A DNA stretch of 64,000 nt from Alphaproteobacteria bacterium (GCA_037200445.1 JBBCGH010000001.1:2914001-2978000), one strand, 5' to 3'; positions 31,054-42,853 are shown, counted from the first letter of the stretch. Notes: generated by a model from the sequence alone, not told the origin. Numbers and translations are program-made.

Positions 31054-31081
31054 CCAGCGGCCTCGATTCGAGGGCCGCTGG
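31054..31081. terminator. Shared hairpin between convergent genes
   Basis: CCAGCGGCC (31054-31062) pairs with GGCCGCTGG (31073-31081) in the 43-bp gap between the HAD hydrolase (+) and the alpha/beta hydrolase (-). Position suggests a bidirectional terminator, although no long T-tract is present. Confidence 0.55.
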
Positions 31082-31089
31082 CATCCGCA

Positions 31090-32007
31090 TCAGCCCCGAT
31101 AGACCGGCGCCGGCTGCGAGAAGAAGCCGAGCAGGATGTGCTGCACCAGCTTGTAGTTCTTCTGCTGCATGCTTGCGTGCGAGATGCCCGGCATCACGGC
31201 GAACTGCTTGTCCGGGTTCGGCAGTTTCTTGAAGAACTCGATCAGGTCGTCGAAGCTCGCGATCCCGTCCCATTGGCCGCGCATGACCAGCGTCGGCGCC
31301 TTGATGTTCTCGGGGTTCACGACGGGGAGCTTCGAGCACATATCGACGTAGGTGCCGGTCGGCACTGAGTCGTCGAGCTTCAGGATCGCGTCCGCGAAGG
31401 CGTCGATGACGCTGTCTTCCGCGGCGCCCGGGTGGTCGCGGTTGAAGATCGAAAACACGAAGTCACGATTGATCGGACGGCGGTTCTTCGAGGAGAATTC
31501 GGGCAGCTTCTTGCGCCGCTCGGCAAGGGTCGGCGAGCCTTCGCCGGTCCACACATGCGCATCGAGCGCGAGCCGGTCCACCATCTCGGGATGGCGCTCG
31601 GCAAAGAGCGCGGCGCGCAGCGCACCCGAGGAGATGCCGTAGACGAGGAGAGGGCGGTCACTGCCGCGCAGCTTCTGAATGTACTGCGCCGCCGCGTGGC
31701 AATCGTCCGCGCCATAGGAAATCGGCGCGTTGTTGTCGCGGTCCTTGGTGGAGCGCCCGTAGCCCTCCATGTCGACGCACCAGGTGTCGTAACCCTGCTT
31801 GGCGAAGTACTCCATCGCGGAGGAGTCCGGCCGTCCCGGCACGTCGAGATCGAACGTCGGCTGCGATGCCATGGAGGAGCCATGCACGAACAGGATCGTG
31901 CCTTTGGTCTTGGCTGGATCACCCGCGACCTTGTTCCAGAGGAAGAGCTTGACGTCCCCCTTGTTGGTCCAGTGTTCGGTGCCGGGGAGGCGGACCTGTA
32001 CGTTCAT
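31090..32007 (-). CDS. Alpha/beta hydrolase
   Basis: A 305-residue cytoplasmic serine hydrolase. The nucleophile elbow is GISSG, the oxyanion-hole motif HGSS lies in TILFVHGSSM, the acid is likely the Asp in MRGQWDGIAS, and the His is in GISHASM. No signal peptide. Substrate unknown. It lies behind the repeat at 32028 and may form a catabolic set with the next two minus-strand genes. Confidence 0.85.
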   Translation of the reverse strand: MNVQVRLPGTEHWTNKGDVKLFLWNKVAGDPAKTKGTILFVHGSSMASQPTFDLDVPGRPDSSAMEYFAKQGYDTWCVDMEGYGRSTKDRDNNAPISYGADDCHAAAQYIQKLRGSDRPLLVYGISSGALRAALFAERHPEMVDRLALDAHVWTGEGSPTLAERRKKLPEFSSKNRRPINRDFVFSIFNRDHPGAAEDSVIDAFADAILKLDDSVPTGTYVDMCSKLPVVNPENIKAPTLVMRGQWDGIASFDDLIEFFKKLPNPDKQFAVMPGISHASMQQKNYKLVQHILLGFFSQPAPVYRG

Positions 32008-32027
32008 TGCCTGTCGTCCTTAATGAT

Positions 32028-32099
32028 GCGCATGATCTGATCCGAAAACGGTTCCCATCCCCGATCGGGGTCGAGGATATGCTTTTCGGGATCATGCGC
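32028..32099. repeat. Intergenic palindrome, GCATGATC family (second copy)
   Basis: Outer arms GCGCATGATC (32028-32037) and GATCATGCGC (32090-32099), with TCCGAAAAC and GCTTTTCGG inside, match the element at 3868. The middle (CCCCGATCGGGG) is a second, separate palindrome, so this copy looks like one element carrying an insert. Its end touches the stop codon of the binding-protein gene. Confidence 0.7.
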
Positions 32100-33058
32100 T
32101 AGTTGATGCCAATATTGTTCGCCTTGATGAGCTTGCCCCAGCGCTCGATCTCGGCCTCGATGTAGGCGCCGAATTCCTGCGGACTCATCACCATCGTGTT
32201 CGCGCCCTGGCGCTTCCAGGACTCCTGGATATCGGGCCGCATCAGGATCTTGTTGATCTCGCGATTGAGCAATTCGACGATGGGCTGTGGCGTGCCGGCC
32301 GGCGCCATCACGCCGATCCAGATGGTGGCGTCATAGCCCGGAATGCCCGCTTCCGCGATGGTCGGCACGTTCGGCAGGATCGGGGAGCGGATCTTGCCCG
32401 AGGTGCCGAGCGCCTTGAGACGGCCGGCTTCGATCATCGGCGCCGCCGTCGGCACGCTGTCGAACATCATGTCGATCTGACCCGAGATGATGTCGGCACG
32501 AGCGCCGGTCGAGCCCTTGTAGGGGACGTGGATGATGTCGAGCCCGGCGAGGTTTTTGATGAGTTCGCCGGCCATATGATAGTTCGAGCCGGGGCCGGAC
32601 GAGCCGTAGTTCAGCGTCCCGGGTTTTTGCTTCGCAAGCGCGATGAGCTCCTTCAAGGTGCTCACCGGCGAGCGCTCCGGCACCACCAGCACCAGCTCCG
32701 AATTCATCAGCGAGGCGACCGGCACGAAGTCGCGCGTCAGGCGATAGGGCTTGTTCGGATTGAGCGTCTCGACCGTGGTCTGCGTCGCCGAGATCATCAG
32801 CAGCGTGTAGCCATCGGGCGCCGAACGCGCGACCTCGGTGGTGCCGATGATGGTGCCGGCACCGGGCCGGTTTTCCATCACGATCGGCTGGCCGAGCGAC
32901 TTGCGCAGTTCCTCGCCGAGCGAGCGGGTGAACACGTCGGTCGGACCGCCCGCCCCGAAGGGCACGATGATGCGGATCAGCCGGTTGGGATAATCCTGCG
33001 CGAGCGCCGAAGAGGCGGCGAAGAGCGCCGCGGCGGCCAGCGCAACGCGCCAGAGCAT
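32099..33058 (-). CDS. Tripartite tricarboxylate transporter (TctC/Bug) binding protein
   Basis: A 319-residue periplasmic binding protein with Sec signal (LWRVALAAAALFAASSALAQ) and Bug-family motifs: YPNRLIRIIVPFGAGGPTD, VMENRPGAGTIIG, APDGYTLL, LNYGSSGPGSNYHM, HVPYKGST and PTIAEAGIPGYDA. The ATG at 33058 shares one base with the stop of the beta-keto acid cleavage enzyme (TGATG), so the two are translated together. No TctA or TctB membrane genes are near, which is common for Bug proteins. Confidence 0.92.
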   Translation of the reverse strand: MLWRVALAAAALFAASSALAQDYPNRLIRIIVPFGAGGPTDVFTRSLGEELRKSLGQPIVMENRPGAGTIIGTTEVARSAPDGYTLLMISATQTTVETLNPNKPYRLTRDFVPVASLMNSELVLVVPERSPVSTLKELIALAKQKPGTLNYGSSGPGSNYHMAGELIKNLAGLDIIHVPYKGSTGARADIISGQIDMMFDSVPTAAPMIEAGRLKALGTSGKIRSPILPNVPTIAEAGIPGYDATIWIGVMAPAGTPQPIVELLNREINKILMRPDIQESWKRQGANTMVMSPQEFGAYIEAEIERWGKLIKANNIGIN

Positions 33059-33966
33059 CACACCGCGACCTTGATGGCCGCGGGAGCGTGCACGCCCAGC
33101 CCCAGCATCTGCCGCGCGTGCGCCGGCGTCGCGATACTGCACCCGAGCAGCTCCACGATCTTGACCGCCTTGGCGACCAGCGCCGCATTGCTGGGCGTGA
33201 GCTTGCCGCGCTCCAGATAGAGGTTGTCCTCAAGTCCCACGCGGACGTGGCCGCCGAGGATCACCGCCTGCGCCGCCATTGGAAACTGGTAGAGCGAAAT
33301 CCCGAAGGCGAACCAGGTGCAGCCCGGCGGCAGCAGGTTGCGCATATAGAGCATCGCCTCTGGCGTCGCGGGCTGACCCCAGGCAATGCCGAGGCAGATC
33401 TGGAACATGCCAGGCGGCTTGATGAACCCGGTTTCGATCATCCGCTTGGCGAGCAGGAGATGGCCGGTCTCGAACACTTCGAGCTCGGGCGTGACGCCGG
33501 CCTCGCGGATATGCGTCGCCATCGCCTCGAGGATCGGCGGCGTGTTCACGAACACGTTCGGCCCCATGTTCATGCTGCCCATATCGAGCGAGCAGATTTC
33601 CGGGCGCAAGTCGAGCACATGCTGCACGCGCTGACGCGGCGTGCGCAGCGTGGTGCCGGGGCCGGGCTTCATGGCGTCGTCAGCGCTGGGCGAGAAGCGG
33701 CCGCCGGGACCGGTCGTCAGATTGATCACGACGTCGATGCCGCTCGCGCGCACGCGATCCACCACCTCGGCGTAGTGGGCGCCCTCCATGCTGGGCAGGC
33801 CGGTCTTCGGATCGCGCACATGGATATGCACGATCGCGGCGCCCGCCTTGGCGGCATCGATTGCCGACGTTGCGATCTGTTCCGGCGTCACCGGCACGGC
33901 CGGGTTCTTTCCCGGTGTGTCCGCCGACCCGGTGACCGCGCAGGAAATCATCACCTTGCGTGACAC
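33058..33966 (-). CDS. Beta-keto acid cleavage enzyme (BKACE, DUF849)
   Basis: Zinc enzyme that condenses a beta-keto acid with acetyl-CoA and splits it into acetoacetate and a new acyl-CoA. The 302 residues show the family motifs ISCAVTGS, AAIVHIHVRDPKTG (two zinc His), INLTTGPGG, SLDMGSMN and HVRVGLEDN (Glu). The GTG at 33966 is chosen because GGGGAGGA stands just before it; the frame runs upstream without homology. It is coupled to the Bug protein, so that protein may import the keto acid or its precursor. Confidence 0.92.
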   Translation of the reverse strand: MSRKVMISCAVTGSADTPGKNPAVPVTPEQIATSAIDAAKAGAAIVHIHVRDPKTGLPSMEGAHYAEVVDRVRASGIDVVINLTTGPGGRFSPSADDAMKPGPGTTLRTPRQRVQHVLDLRPEICSLDMGSMNMGPNVFVNTPPILEAMATHIREAGVTPELEVFETGHLLLAKRMIETGFIKPPGMFQICLGIAWGQPATPEAMLYMRNLLPPGCTWFAFGISLYQFPMAAQAVILGGHVRVGLEDNLYLERGKLTPSNAALVAKAVKIVELLGCSIATPAHARQMLGLGVHAPAAIKVAV

Positions 33967-34190
33967 GGGCTTCCTCCCCTGAAGCGCTTGTCCACCCAGC
34001 CTACAATGCTCTGCCGGAGCCGGATACGGTATCTCAACGCATGGCGCGTCCGCGGTCCTTGCCACCCATTGTGCGCTGCGCTAAGCCACGGCGGACCCGT
34101 TTCTGGAACGAATCCGAACTGGAATCAGTAGCGATTTCCGGGCCGAAACGGGAGGTTCCGTCCGGGCGTAGCGGAAGGTGAAGGTCGCCG

Positions 34191-34556
34191 ATGAGCGAGC
34201 TGTTGCAGGACTATTTGCCGCTCGTGGTATTCATCGCGATCGCCCTGGTGATCGGCCTCGCGCTGCTGATCGCGCCGTTCCTGGTGGCCTACCAGAACCC
34301 CGATCCGGAGAAACTCTCCGCCTACGAGTGCGGCTTCAACGCCTTCGACGACGCGCGCATGAAGTTCGACGTGCGCTTCTATCTTGTGGCGATCCTGTTC
34401 ATCATCTTCGACCTCGAAGTGTCGTTCCTGTTCCCATGGGCGGTGGCGTTCGGCCAGCTCGGCGCATTCGGCTTCTGGTCGATGATGATCTTCCTTGGCG
34501 TGCTCACCATCGGCTTCATATATGAGTGGAAGAAGGGGGCGCTCGAATGGGATTGA
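34191..34556 (+). CDS. nuoA: NADH-quinone oxidoreductase subunit A
   Basis: Small membrane subunit of complex I: 121 residues, three membrane helices, and the conserved loop [17 protein letters not shown] (switch loop near the quinone site). GGAAGGTGAAGG precedes the ATG. First gene of the nuo operon, which runs to about 53 kb. Confidence 0.97.
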   Translation: MSELLQDYLPLVVFIAIALVIGLALLIAPFLVAYQNPDPEKLSAYECGFNAFDDARMKFDVRFYLVAILFIIFDLEVSFLFPWAVAFGQLGAFGFWSMMIFLGVLTIGFIYEWKKGALEWD

Positions 34557-34560
34557 GCGC

Positions 34561-35121
34561 ATGACACTCGTCGCGCCGGCACCCACTGGCATTCTCGACC
34601 CGCGTACCGGCAAACCGGTCGGCGCGGACGATCAGTTCTTTCTCGGCTTGAACGACGAGCTTGCCGACAAGGGCTTTCTCGTCACGGCGACCGACGAACT
34701 GATCACCTGGGCCCGCACCGGCTCGCTGATGTGGATGACGTTCGGGCTTGCCTGCTGCGCGGTCGAGATGATGCAGCTGTCGATGCCGCGTTACGACGTG
34801 GAGCGCTTCGGCTTCGCGCCGCGCGCCTCGCCCCGGCAGTCGGACGTGATGATCGTCGCCGGCACGCTGACCAACAAGATGGCGCCGGCGCTGCGCAAGG
34901 TCTACGACCAGATGCCCGAGCCGCGCTACGTCATCTCGATGGGCTCCTGCGCCAACGGCGGCGGTTACTATCACTATTCCTACGCGGTGGTGCGCGGCTG
35001 CGACCGCATCGTGCCGGTCGACATCTACGTGCCGGGCTGCCCGCCGACCGCGGAAGCGCTGCTCTACGGCGTGCTGCTCCTGCAGAAGAAGATCCGCCGC
35101 ACCGGGACGATCGAGCGGTGA
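34561..35121 (+). CDS. nuoB: NADH-quinone oxidoreductase subunit B
   Basis: Peripheral-arm subunit of 186 residues carrying the terminal cluster N2. Ligand cysteines are visible in [21 protein letters not shown] and [11 protein letters not shown]. The ATG at 34561 lies 4 bp after nuoA. The stop overlaps the GTG of nuoC (GTGA). Confidence 0.97.
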   Translation: MTLVAPAPTGILDPRTGKPVGADDQFFLGLNDELADKGFLVTATDELITWARTGSLMWMTFGLACCAVEMMQLSMPRYDVERFGFAPRASPRQSDVMIVAGTLTNKMAPALRKVYDQMPEPRYVISMGSCANGGGYYHYSYAVVRGCDRIVPVDIYVPGCPPTAEALLYGVLLLQKKIRRTGTIER

Positions 35122-35726
35122 GTGAAGCTCTTAACGCATTGGGCGAGGCGATCGTCGCGGCGCTTCCCGGCGTCGTGACGGGGCACTCCATTGCCTATGG
35201 CGAACTGACGGTGACCGCCGAGGCTGCGGAGATCGTCAAGGTCGTCACCTTCCTGCGCGACGATCCGCGCTGCCGCTTCGTCAACATCATCGATGTGACC
35301 GCGGTCGACTGGCCGGCGCGCGAGAAGCGCTTCGACGTCGTCTATCATTTTCTTTCGCCGTACCAGAACACGCGTATCCGCGTGAAGACGATGACGGACG
35401 AGCAGACGCCGGTGCCGTCGATCTTTGGCGTCTTTCCCGGCGCCGAATGGTTCGAGCGCGAAACCTGGGACCTCTATGGCGTGATGTTCACCGATCACCC
35501 GGACATGCGCCGCCTGCTCACCGATTACGGCTTCGAGGGCCATCCGCTGCGCAAGGACTTTCCGCTCACCGGTTTTGTCGAGGTTCGCTACGACGACGAG
35601 CAGAAGCGCGTGCTCTACGAGCCGGTGCGGCTTGCGCAGGAATTCCGCAACTTCGATTTTCTCTCGCCGTGGGAAGGCGCGGACTACAAGTTGCCCGGTG
35701 ATGAGAAGGCCGAGCAGAAGCCATGA
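35118..35726 (+). CDS. nuoC: NADH-quinone oxidoreductase subunit C
   Basis: A 202-residue hydrophilic subunit at the N2/quinone interface. Motifs: [35 protein letters not shown] and [40 protein letters not shown], of which the last is the family signature. The GTG at 35118 overlaps the nuoB stop. The frame is open further upstream but lies inside nuoB. NuoC and NuoD are separate genes here, as in most alphaproteobacteria. Confidence 0.95.
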   Translation: MSEALNALGEAIVAALPGVVTGHSIAYGELTVTAEAAEIVKVVTFLRDDPRCRFVNIIDVTAVDWPAREKRFDVVYHFLSPYQNTRIRVKTMTDEQTPVPSIFGVFPGAEWFERETWDLYGVMFTDHPDMRRLLTDYGFEGHPLRKDFPLTGFVEVRYDDEQKRVLYEPVRLAQEFRNFDFLSPWEGADYKLPGDEKAEQKP

Positions 35727-36916
35727 ACGACCAAAGCGGGCTTCGCAATTTCACCATTAACTTTGGACCGCAACACCCGGCGGCTCACGGAGTCTTGCGG
35801 TTGGTTTTGGAATTGGATGGAGAAATCGTCGAGCGCGTCGACCCGCACATCGGCCTTCTGCACCGCGGCACCGAGAAGCTGATCGAGGCGAAGATCTATC
35901 AGCAGGCGATCCCGTATTTCGACCGGCTCGATTACGTCGCGCCGATGAACCAGGAGCATGCGTTCTGCCTCGCGGTCGAGCGGCTGCTCGGCCTTACCGT
36001 GCCGCGGCGCGGACAGTTGATCCGTGTGCTCTATTGCGAGATCGGGCGGCTCTTGTCGCACATCCTCAACGTCACCACGCAGGCGATGGACGTCGGCGCG
36101 CTCACCCCGCCGCTGTGGGGCTTCGAAGAGCGCGAAAAGCTGATGGTGTTCTACGAGCGGGCCTCCGGCTCGCGCATGCACGCGGCCTATTTCCGCGTCG
36201 GCGGCGTGCGTCAGGACCTGCCGGGCAAGCTGATCGACGACATCGAGGCGTTCTGCGACCCGTTCCTGAAGGTTTGCGACGATCTCGAAACGCTGCTCAC
36301 CGACAACCGCATCTTCAAGCAGCGCAACGTCGATATTGGCGTGGTGTCGCTCGAAGACGCGTGGAAGTGGGGCTTCTCGGGCGTGATGGTGCGCGGCTCG
36401 GGTGCAGCCTGGGATCTGCGCAAGGCGCAGCCTTACGAATGCTATTCGGAGATGGATTTCGACATTCCGATCGGCAAGAACGGCGATTGCTACGACCGCT
36501 ACTGCCTCCGCATGGAAGAGATGCGCCAGTCGGTCCGCATCATGAAGCAGTGCATCGCCAGCCTGCGTGAGCCGGCAGGGCAGGGGCCGGTTTCGGTCGT
36601 GGACAACAAGATCGTGCCGCCGGCGAGGGCTGAGATGAAGAAGTCGATGGAGGCGCTGATCCATCACTTCAAGCTCTACACCGAGGGCTATCACGTTCCC
36701 GCGGGCGAGGTTTACGCCGCGGTCGAGGCGCCCAAGGGCGAGTTCGGCGTCTATCTGGTCGCCGACGGCACCAACAAACCGTACAAATGCAAGATCCGCG
36801 CGCCGGGCTTTGCGCATCTGCAGGCGATGGACTTCATCTGCCGCGGCCACATGCTGGCGGACATCTCGGCGATCCTCGGGAGCCTCGACATCGTGTTCGG
36901 CGAGGTGGACCGCTAA
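35723..36916 (+). CDS. nuoD: NADH-quinone oxidoreductase subunit D
   Basis: The 49-kDa-type subunit that shapes the quinone pocket: 397 residues with [21 protein letters not shown] (His and Tyr region), HRGTEKLIE and [25 protein letters not shown]. Overlaps nuoC by four bases (ATGA) and nuoE by one (TAATG). Confidence 0.97.
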   Translation: MNDQSGLRNFTINFGPQHPAAHGVLRLVLELDGEIVERVDPHIGLLHRGTEKLIEAKIYQQAIPYFDRLDYVAPMNQEHAFCLAVERLLGLTVPRRGQLIRVLYCEIGRLLSHILNVTTQAMDVGALTPPLWGFEEREKLMVFYERASGSRMHAAYFRVGGVRQDLPGKLIDDIEAFCDPFLKVCDDLETLLTDNRIFKQRNVDIGVVSLEDAWKWGFSGVMVRGSGAAWDLRKAQPYECYSEMDFDIPIGKNGDCYDRYCLRMEEMRQSVRIMKQCIASLREPAGQGPVSVVDNKIVPPARAEMKKSMEALIHHFKLYTEGYHVPAGEVYAAVEAPKGEFGVYLVADGTNKPYKCKIRAPGFAHLQAMDFICRGHMLADISAILGSLDIVFGEVDR

Positions 36917-37644
36917 TGGCCAACCGCCGCCTCGCCGATGCGCATCTTCAGCCGAAGGAATTCGCCTTCACGGCGGAGAACCGCGCGTGGGCCGACAAGG
37001 TGATTGCGCGCTATCCGGCGGGCCGTCAGGCTTCGGCGGTAATCCCGCTGCTCTGGCGGGCGCAGGAGCAGCATGACGGCTGGCTGCCGCAGAAGGCGAT
37101 CGAGTACGTCGCCGAGATGCTCGACATGGCGCGCATTCGCGTGCTCGAGGTCGCGACGTTCTACACCATGTTCCTGCTTTCGCCGGTCGGCAAAAAGGCC
37201 CATGTCCAGGTGTGCGGCACGACGCCGTGCCGGCTGCGCGGCGCGGACTCGCTGTTCGAGATGTGCGCGCGCAAGATTCATCCCGAGCCGCTCCACGTCT
37301 CCGCCGACGGCAACTATTCGTGGGAAGAGGTCGAGTGCCTCGGCGCCTGCGTGAACGCCCCGATGGTGCTGATCTGGAACGACACCTACGAGGATTTGAC
37401 GGCGGAGAGCTTTGAGAAGGTGCTCGACGGCTTTGTGAACGGGAAGCCCGCGAAGCCGGGTCCGCAGATTGACCGGCATTTCTCGGCGCCCGTCGGCGGT
37501 CCGAACACGCTGACCGATCCCTCGCTCTACGCGCGCTCCAACGGCGGCGGAAATACGGGCGCGCCGCTCACCGACGCGGACGCCAAGAAGGCCGCCGAGC
37601 CCGCCAATGTGCGCGAAACGCCCGCCGGCAAGCCCGCCACGTAA
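36916..37644 (+). CDS. nuoE: NADH-quinone oxidoreductase subunit E
   Basis: The 24-kDa-type subunit that carries the [2Fe-2S] cluster N1a. Cysteine ligands are in VQVCGTTPCRL and ECLGACVNAP. The 242 residues include a low-complexity Pro/Ala/Gly-rich tail of about 70 residues (from KPAKPGPQ to the end) beyond the thioredoxin-like domain. The ATG at 36916 overlaps the nuoD stop. Confidence 0.96.
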   Translation: MANRRLADAHLQPKEFAFTAENRAWADKVIARYPAGRQASAVIPLLWRAQEQHDGWLPQKAIEYVAEMLDMARIRVLEVATFYTMFLLSPVGKKAHVQVCGTTPCRLRGADSLFEMCARKIHPEPLHVSADGNYSWEEVECLGACVNAPMVLIWNDTYEDLTAESFEKVLDGFVNGKPAKPGPQIDRHFSAPVGGPNTLTDPSLYARSNGGGNTGAPLTDADAKKAAEPANVRETPAGKPAT

Positions 37645-37656
37645 CACGAGACAAAG

Positions 37657-38968
<1,312 letters not shown>

Positions 38969-38973
38969 GGGTG

Positions 38974-39159
38974 ATGGCAAAAGAGTCCGCAGACGCTGTG
39001 GTCCGCCTCCTGCAGGAAATCTGGGTAGCACAGCAGTTCCAAGGCGAAGTTCTCGGGTCGATCAGCGGCTCGCTGACGCGTTTGGAGTGGCGCTTTAGGG
39101 AATTGGGCGAGGCATTGGCCCGCTCCGCTGGTGTGGCCCGCGTGGAGATGCGTCAATGA
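38974..39159 (+). CDS. Small ORF between nuoF and nuoG (61 aa)
   Basis: A 61-residue, mostly helical soluble protein (MAKESADAVVRLLQEIWVAQ, SLTRLEWRFRELGEALARS). It starts 6 bp behind nuoF and its stop overlaps the next ATG as ATGA, so it is embedded in the operon. I do not recognise the family. Amphipathic heptad-like spacing suggests a coiled coil. Confidence 0.6.
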   Translation: MAKESADAVVRLLQEIWVAQQFQGEVLGSISGSLTRLEWRFRELGEALARSAGVARVEMRQ

Positions 39160-39638
39160 TACAGCCTCCCGCCCACCACCTCGCCCAGCTCAACATCGGG
39201 CGCATCCGCTATGAGGTGAATGATCCGCGCATGGCGGGATTCGTCGACAATCTGGCGATGGTGAATGCCATCGCCGAGCGTTCGCCCGGCTTCGTGTGGC
39301 GCTACACCGACGCCAGCGGCAACGCGACCGACACGCGCCCCTACGATGGCGATCCCATGATGGCTGTGAACATGTCGGTCTGGGAGAACGTCGAGTCGCT
39401 CGAGAAATACGTCTGGCAGACGGTGCACAAGCGCTTCTACGGCCGCCGCCACGAGTGGTTCGACAAGATGGGCGAGCGCTATTTCGTGATGTGGTGGGTG
39501 CCGGCCGGGCATCTGCCGACGATCGCGGAGGCGATCGAGCGGCTCGATCACCTGAAGAAGCACGGCCCGAGCGAGCAGGCATTCAGCTGGCAGGACGTGG
39601 CATCGGCCGAACTCTGGAAAACCGCGAGGTGCGCATGA
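39156..39638 (+). CDS. DUF3291 domain protein
   Basis: A 160-residue cytoplasmic protein of the DUF3291 family, which has a dimeric alpha/beta-barrel-like ferredoxin fold. Typical features are HLAQLNIGRIRYEVNDPRMA, FVDNLAMVNAIAERSPGFVWR, MSVWENVESLEKYVW, FYGRRHEWF and YFVMWWVPAGHLPTIAEAIERL. Relatives resemble heme- or small-molecule-binding barrel proteins, but no activity is shown here. Four-base overlaps on both sides place it firmly in the nuo operon. Confidence 0.8.
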   Translation: MIQPPAHHLAQLNIGRIRYEVNDPRMAGFVDNLAMVNAIAERSPGFVWRYTDASGNATDTRPYDGDPMMAVNMSVWENVESLEKYVWQTVHKRFYGRRHEWFDKMGERYFVMWWVPAGHLPTIAEAIERLDHLKKHGPSEQAFSWQDVASAELWKTARCA

Positions 39639-39751
39639 GCACGCTGACACACAACCGGTTCTGGCGCACGCTGACCTTGCTGGCGCGCCTCGACATTGCG
39701 GCGAGCCTTGCGATCGCGGCGGCGCTGGTCATCTGGATGGCGCTGCACTGA
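39635..39751 (+). CDS. Tiny single-pass membrane protein before nuoG (38 aa)
   Basis: A 38-residue peptide, [20 protein letters not shown] followed by a hydrophobic helix [17 protein letters not shown]. Its ATG overlaps the stop of the DUF3291 gene (ATGA), and its stop is one base before the nuoG ATG. Tight coupling and a plausible membrane helix argue for a real gene. It could be an accessory or assembly peptide of complex I; that is inference. Confidence 0.6.
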   Translation: MSTLTHNRFWRTLTLLARLDIAASLAIAAALVIWMALH

Positions 39752-39752
39752 C

Positions 39753-41816
39753 ATGACCAAGCTCATCGTCGACGGCACCGAGATCGACGTTCCGCCCGAG
39801 TACACGCTCTTACAGGCGTGCGAGGCGGCGGGCGCGGAGATTCCTCGCTTCTGCTTCCACGAGCGGCTCTCGATCGCCGGCAACTGCCGCATGTGCCTGA
39901 TCGAGGTGCCGGGCGGGCCGCCGAAGCCGCAGGCTTCCTGCGCGATGGCGGTGAAGGACCTGATGCCGAACAAGGACGGCTCGCCGAAGGTCATCCTCAC
40001 CAAGTCGCCGATGGTGAAGAAGGCGCGCGAAGGCGTGATGGAGTTCCTGCTGATCAACCATCCGCTCGACTGTCCGATCTGCGACCAGGGCGGCGAGTGC
40101 GACCTGCAGGACCAGGCGATGGCCTACGGCGTCGACGCGAGCCGCTATCACGAGAACAAGCGCGCGGTCGAAGACAAATACATCGGCGTGCTGGTCAAGA
40201 CGATCATGAACCGCTGCATCCATTGCACGCGCTGTGTGCGCTTCGCGACCGAGGTCGCGGGCGTGCCGGAGCTCGGCGCGATCGGGCGCGGCGAGGACAT
40301 GGAGATCACGACCTACCTCGAAAGCGCGATGACCTCGGAGCTGCAGGGCAACGTGGTCGACCTTTGTCCCGTTGGTGCGTTGACCTCCAAACCCTACGCA
40401 TTCGCCGCGCGTCCATGGGAGCTGAACAAGACCGAGTCGGTCGACGTGATGGACGCGCTTGGGAGCGCAATCCGCGTCGACACGCGCGGACGCGAGGTGA
40501 TGCGCATCCTCCCGCGCGTCAACGACGACGTGAACGAGGAGTGGATTTCCGACAAGACGCGCCACGTGGTGGACGGGTTGCGCACGCAGCGGCTCGACCA
40601 GCCGTATATCCGGCAGGGCGGCCGGCTGGTGCCGGCAACCTGGCAGCAGGCCTTCGCGGCGGTTGCCGCCAAGGTGAAGGCCGCGAAGCCCGAGCGCATC
40701 GGCGCGATCGCGGGCGATCTCGCGGCGGTCGAGGAAATGTTCGCGCTCAAGGAGCTGATGGGGCGCCTCGGCGCGACGAGCATCGATTGCCGGCAGGATG
40801 GCGCAGCGCTCGATCCCGCGAACGGCCGCGCGAGCTACTTGTTCAACGCGACCATCGCCGGCATCGAGCAGGCCGACGGCATCATGCTCATCGGCGCCAA
40901 CCCGCGCCGGGAAGCGCCGGTGCTCAACGCGCGCATCCGCAAGCGCTGGCGCGCCTCGAACCTGAAGATCGGCATGATCGGCGAGAAGGCCGATCTCACC
41001 TATGACTACGCCTATCTCGGCGCCGGGCCGGACTCGCTCGCCGAATTCGTCAACCACGCGCCCGCGAAGCTCGAGCGGCAAATCTGGTTGATCGGGCAGG
41101 GGGCGTTGGCGCGTCCGGACGGCGCCGCGATCCTCTCAATGGCGGCAAAGGCTGCAGTCTCGGTCGGCGCCATCAAGGACGGCTGGAACGGATTTTCGGT
41201 GCTGCACACCGCGGCTGCACGCGTCGGCGGGCTCGACATCGGCTTTGTGCCGGGCCAAGGCGGGAAGACCGCTGCGCAAATGGCCCAAGGTGGCGCGCTC
41301 GATGTGCTGTTCAATCTCGGTTCCGACGAGATCGACATCGCGGACGGCGCGTTCGTTGTTTACGTCGGCACGCATGGCGACAAGGGCGCGCATCGCGCCG
41401 ACGTGATCCTGCCGGGCGCGGCCTACACGGAAAAATCCGGCCTCTACGTCAGCACCGAGGGCCGCGTGCAGATGGCGGCGCGCGCCGGCTTTCCGCCCGG
41501 TGATGCGCGCGAGGACTGGGCGATCTTCCGCGCGCTGTCCGATGTGCTCGGGCAGAAGCTGCCCTACGACTCGCTCTCCGCCTTGCGCGCCGCACTGTTC
41601 AAGGCGCACCCGCATCTGGCGCAAATCGATCACATCGCACCTGGCAATGCGGCCGATATCGAGAAGCTCGCGTCGCGCGGCGGCACGCCCGACAAGGCGC
41701 CGTTCCGTTCGCCCATTGGCGACTTCTATCTGACCAATCCGATTGCCCGCGCATCCGCTATCATGGCGGAGTGCTCGGGCCTCGCGCGCGGCGAACGCGC
41801 GGTCGCGGCGGAGTAG
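39753..41816 (+). CDS. nuoG: NADH-quinone oxidoreductase subunit G
   Basis: The 75-kDa-type subunit: 687 residues. The N-terminal ferredoxin domain binds a [2Fe-2S] cluster ([20 protein letters not shown]), then [18 protein letters not shown] and [10 protein letters not shown] ... [12 protein letters not shown] hold the [4Fe-4S] clusters. The C-terminal half is the molybdopterin-oxidoreductase-like domain without cofactor. The ATG at 39753 begins [20 protein letters not shown]. Confidence 0.97.
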   Translation: MTKLIVDGTEIDVPPEYTLLQACEAAGAEIPRFCFHERLSIAGNCRMCLIEVPGGPPKPQASCAMAVKDLMPNKDGSPKVILTKSPMVKKAREGVMEFLLINHPLDCPICDQGGECDLQDQAMAYGVDASRYHENKRAVEDKYIGVLVKTIMNRCIHCTRCVRFATEVAGVPELGAIGRGEDMEITTYLESAMTSELQGNVVDLCPVGALTSKPYAFAARPWELNKTESVDVMDALGSAIRVDTRGREVMRILPRVNDDVNEEWISDKTRHVVDGLRTQRLDQPYIRQGGRLVPATWQQAFAAVAAKVKAAKPERIGAIAGDLAAVEEMFALKELMGRLGATSIDCRQDGAALDPANGRASYLFNATIAGIEQADGIMLIGANPRREAPVLNARIRKRWRASNLKIGMIGEKADLTYDYAYLGAGPDSLAEFVNHAPAKLERQIWLIGQGALARPDGAAILSMAAKAAVSVGAIKDGWNGFSVLHTAAARVGGLDIGFVPGQGGKTAAQMAQGGALDVLFNLGSDEIDIADGAFVVYVGTHGDKGAHRADVILPGAAYTEKSGLYVSTEGRVQMAARAGFPPGDAREDWAIFRALSDVLGQKLPYDSLSALRAALFKAHPHLAQIDHIAPGNAADIEKLASRGGTPDKAPFRSPIGDFYLTNPIARASAIMAECSGLARGERAVAAE

Positions 41817-41820
41817 TGTC

Positions 41821-42852
41821 ATGACCTTCGCCGAACTCTGGACTGGCTATCTCTGGCCACTCATCATCATCGCGGCGCAGTCGGTGCTGCTGCTCGTTCT
41901 TCTACTGGTCGCGATCGCCTACGTGCTCCTCGCCGACCGCAAAATCTGGGCGGCGGTGCAGATCCGCCGCGGCCCCAACGTGGTCGGCCCATGGGGGCTG
42001 CTGCAGTCCTTCGCCGATCTGCTCAAGTTCGTGCTGAAAGAGCCGACGATTCCCGCGGCCGCCAACAAGGGCGTATTTCTGCTTGCGCCGCTGGTCACCT
42101 GCACGCTGGCACTTGCCGCATGGGCGGTGATCCCGGTCGACCTCGGCTGGGTGATCGCCGACATCAACGTCGGGATCCTCTACATCTTCGCGATCTCCTC
42201 GCTGATGGTCTACGGCGTGATCATGGCGGGCTGGGCGTCGAACTCGAAGTATCCGTTCCTCGCAGCGCTCCGCTCCGCCGCACAGATGGTGTCCTACGAA
42301 GTCTCGATCGGCTTCGTCATCATCACGGTGCTGCTCTGCGTCGGCTCGCTGCGCATCACCGACATCGTGGAGGCGCAGAACACCAGATGGGGCCTGCTCG
42401 GCTGGTACTGGCTGCCGCTGTTTCCGATGTTCATCGTGTTCTTCATCTCGGCGCTCGCCGAGACGAACCGGCCGCCGTTCGACCTGGTGGAGGCGGAGTC
42501 CGAGCTCGTCGCCGGCTTCATGGTCGAGTACGGCTCGACCCCCTACATGATGTTCATGCTCGGCGAGTACGTGGCGATCGCCACCATGTGCGCGATGACC
42601 ACGATCCTGTTCATGGGCGGCTGGCTGCCGCCGGTGCCGATCGTGCCGTTCACATGGATCCCCGGCGTAATCTGGTTCGTGCTCAAATGCCTTGCGGTGT
42701 TCTTCATGTTCGCGATGGTGAAGGCCTTCGTGCCGCGCTACCGCTACGATCAGCTGATGCGGCTTGGCTGGAAGGTGTTCCTGCCGCTCTCGCTCGCGAT
42801 GGTGGCGATCGTCGCGGCCGTGTTGCAATTCGGCGGCTTGGCGCCGACATAA
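41821..42852 (+). CDS. nuoH: NADH-quinone oxidoreductase subunit H
   Basis: Membrane subunit that forms the quinone chamber: 343 residues, about eight helices. Motifs are [52 protein letters not shown] and [25 protein letters not shown], the most conserved loop of the family. Starts 4 bp after nuoG. Confidence 0.97.
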   Translation: MTFAELWTGYLWPLIIIAAQSVLLLVLLLVAIAYVLLADRKIWAAVQIRRGPNVVGPWGLLQSFADLLKFVLKEPTIPAAANKGVFLLAPLVTCTLALAAWAVIPVDLGWVIADINVGILYIFAISSLMVYGVIMAGWASNSKYPFLAALRSAAQMVSYEVSIGFVIITVLLCVGSLRITDIVEAQNTRWGLLGWYWLPLFPMFIVFFISALAETNRPPFDLVEAESELVAGFMVEYGSTPYMMFMLGEYVAIATMCAMTTILFMGGWLPPVPIVPFTWIPGVIWFVLKCLAVFFMFAMVKAFVPRYRYDQLMRLGWKVFLPLSLAMVAIVAAVLQFGGLAPT

Positions 42853-42853
42853 C

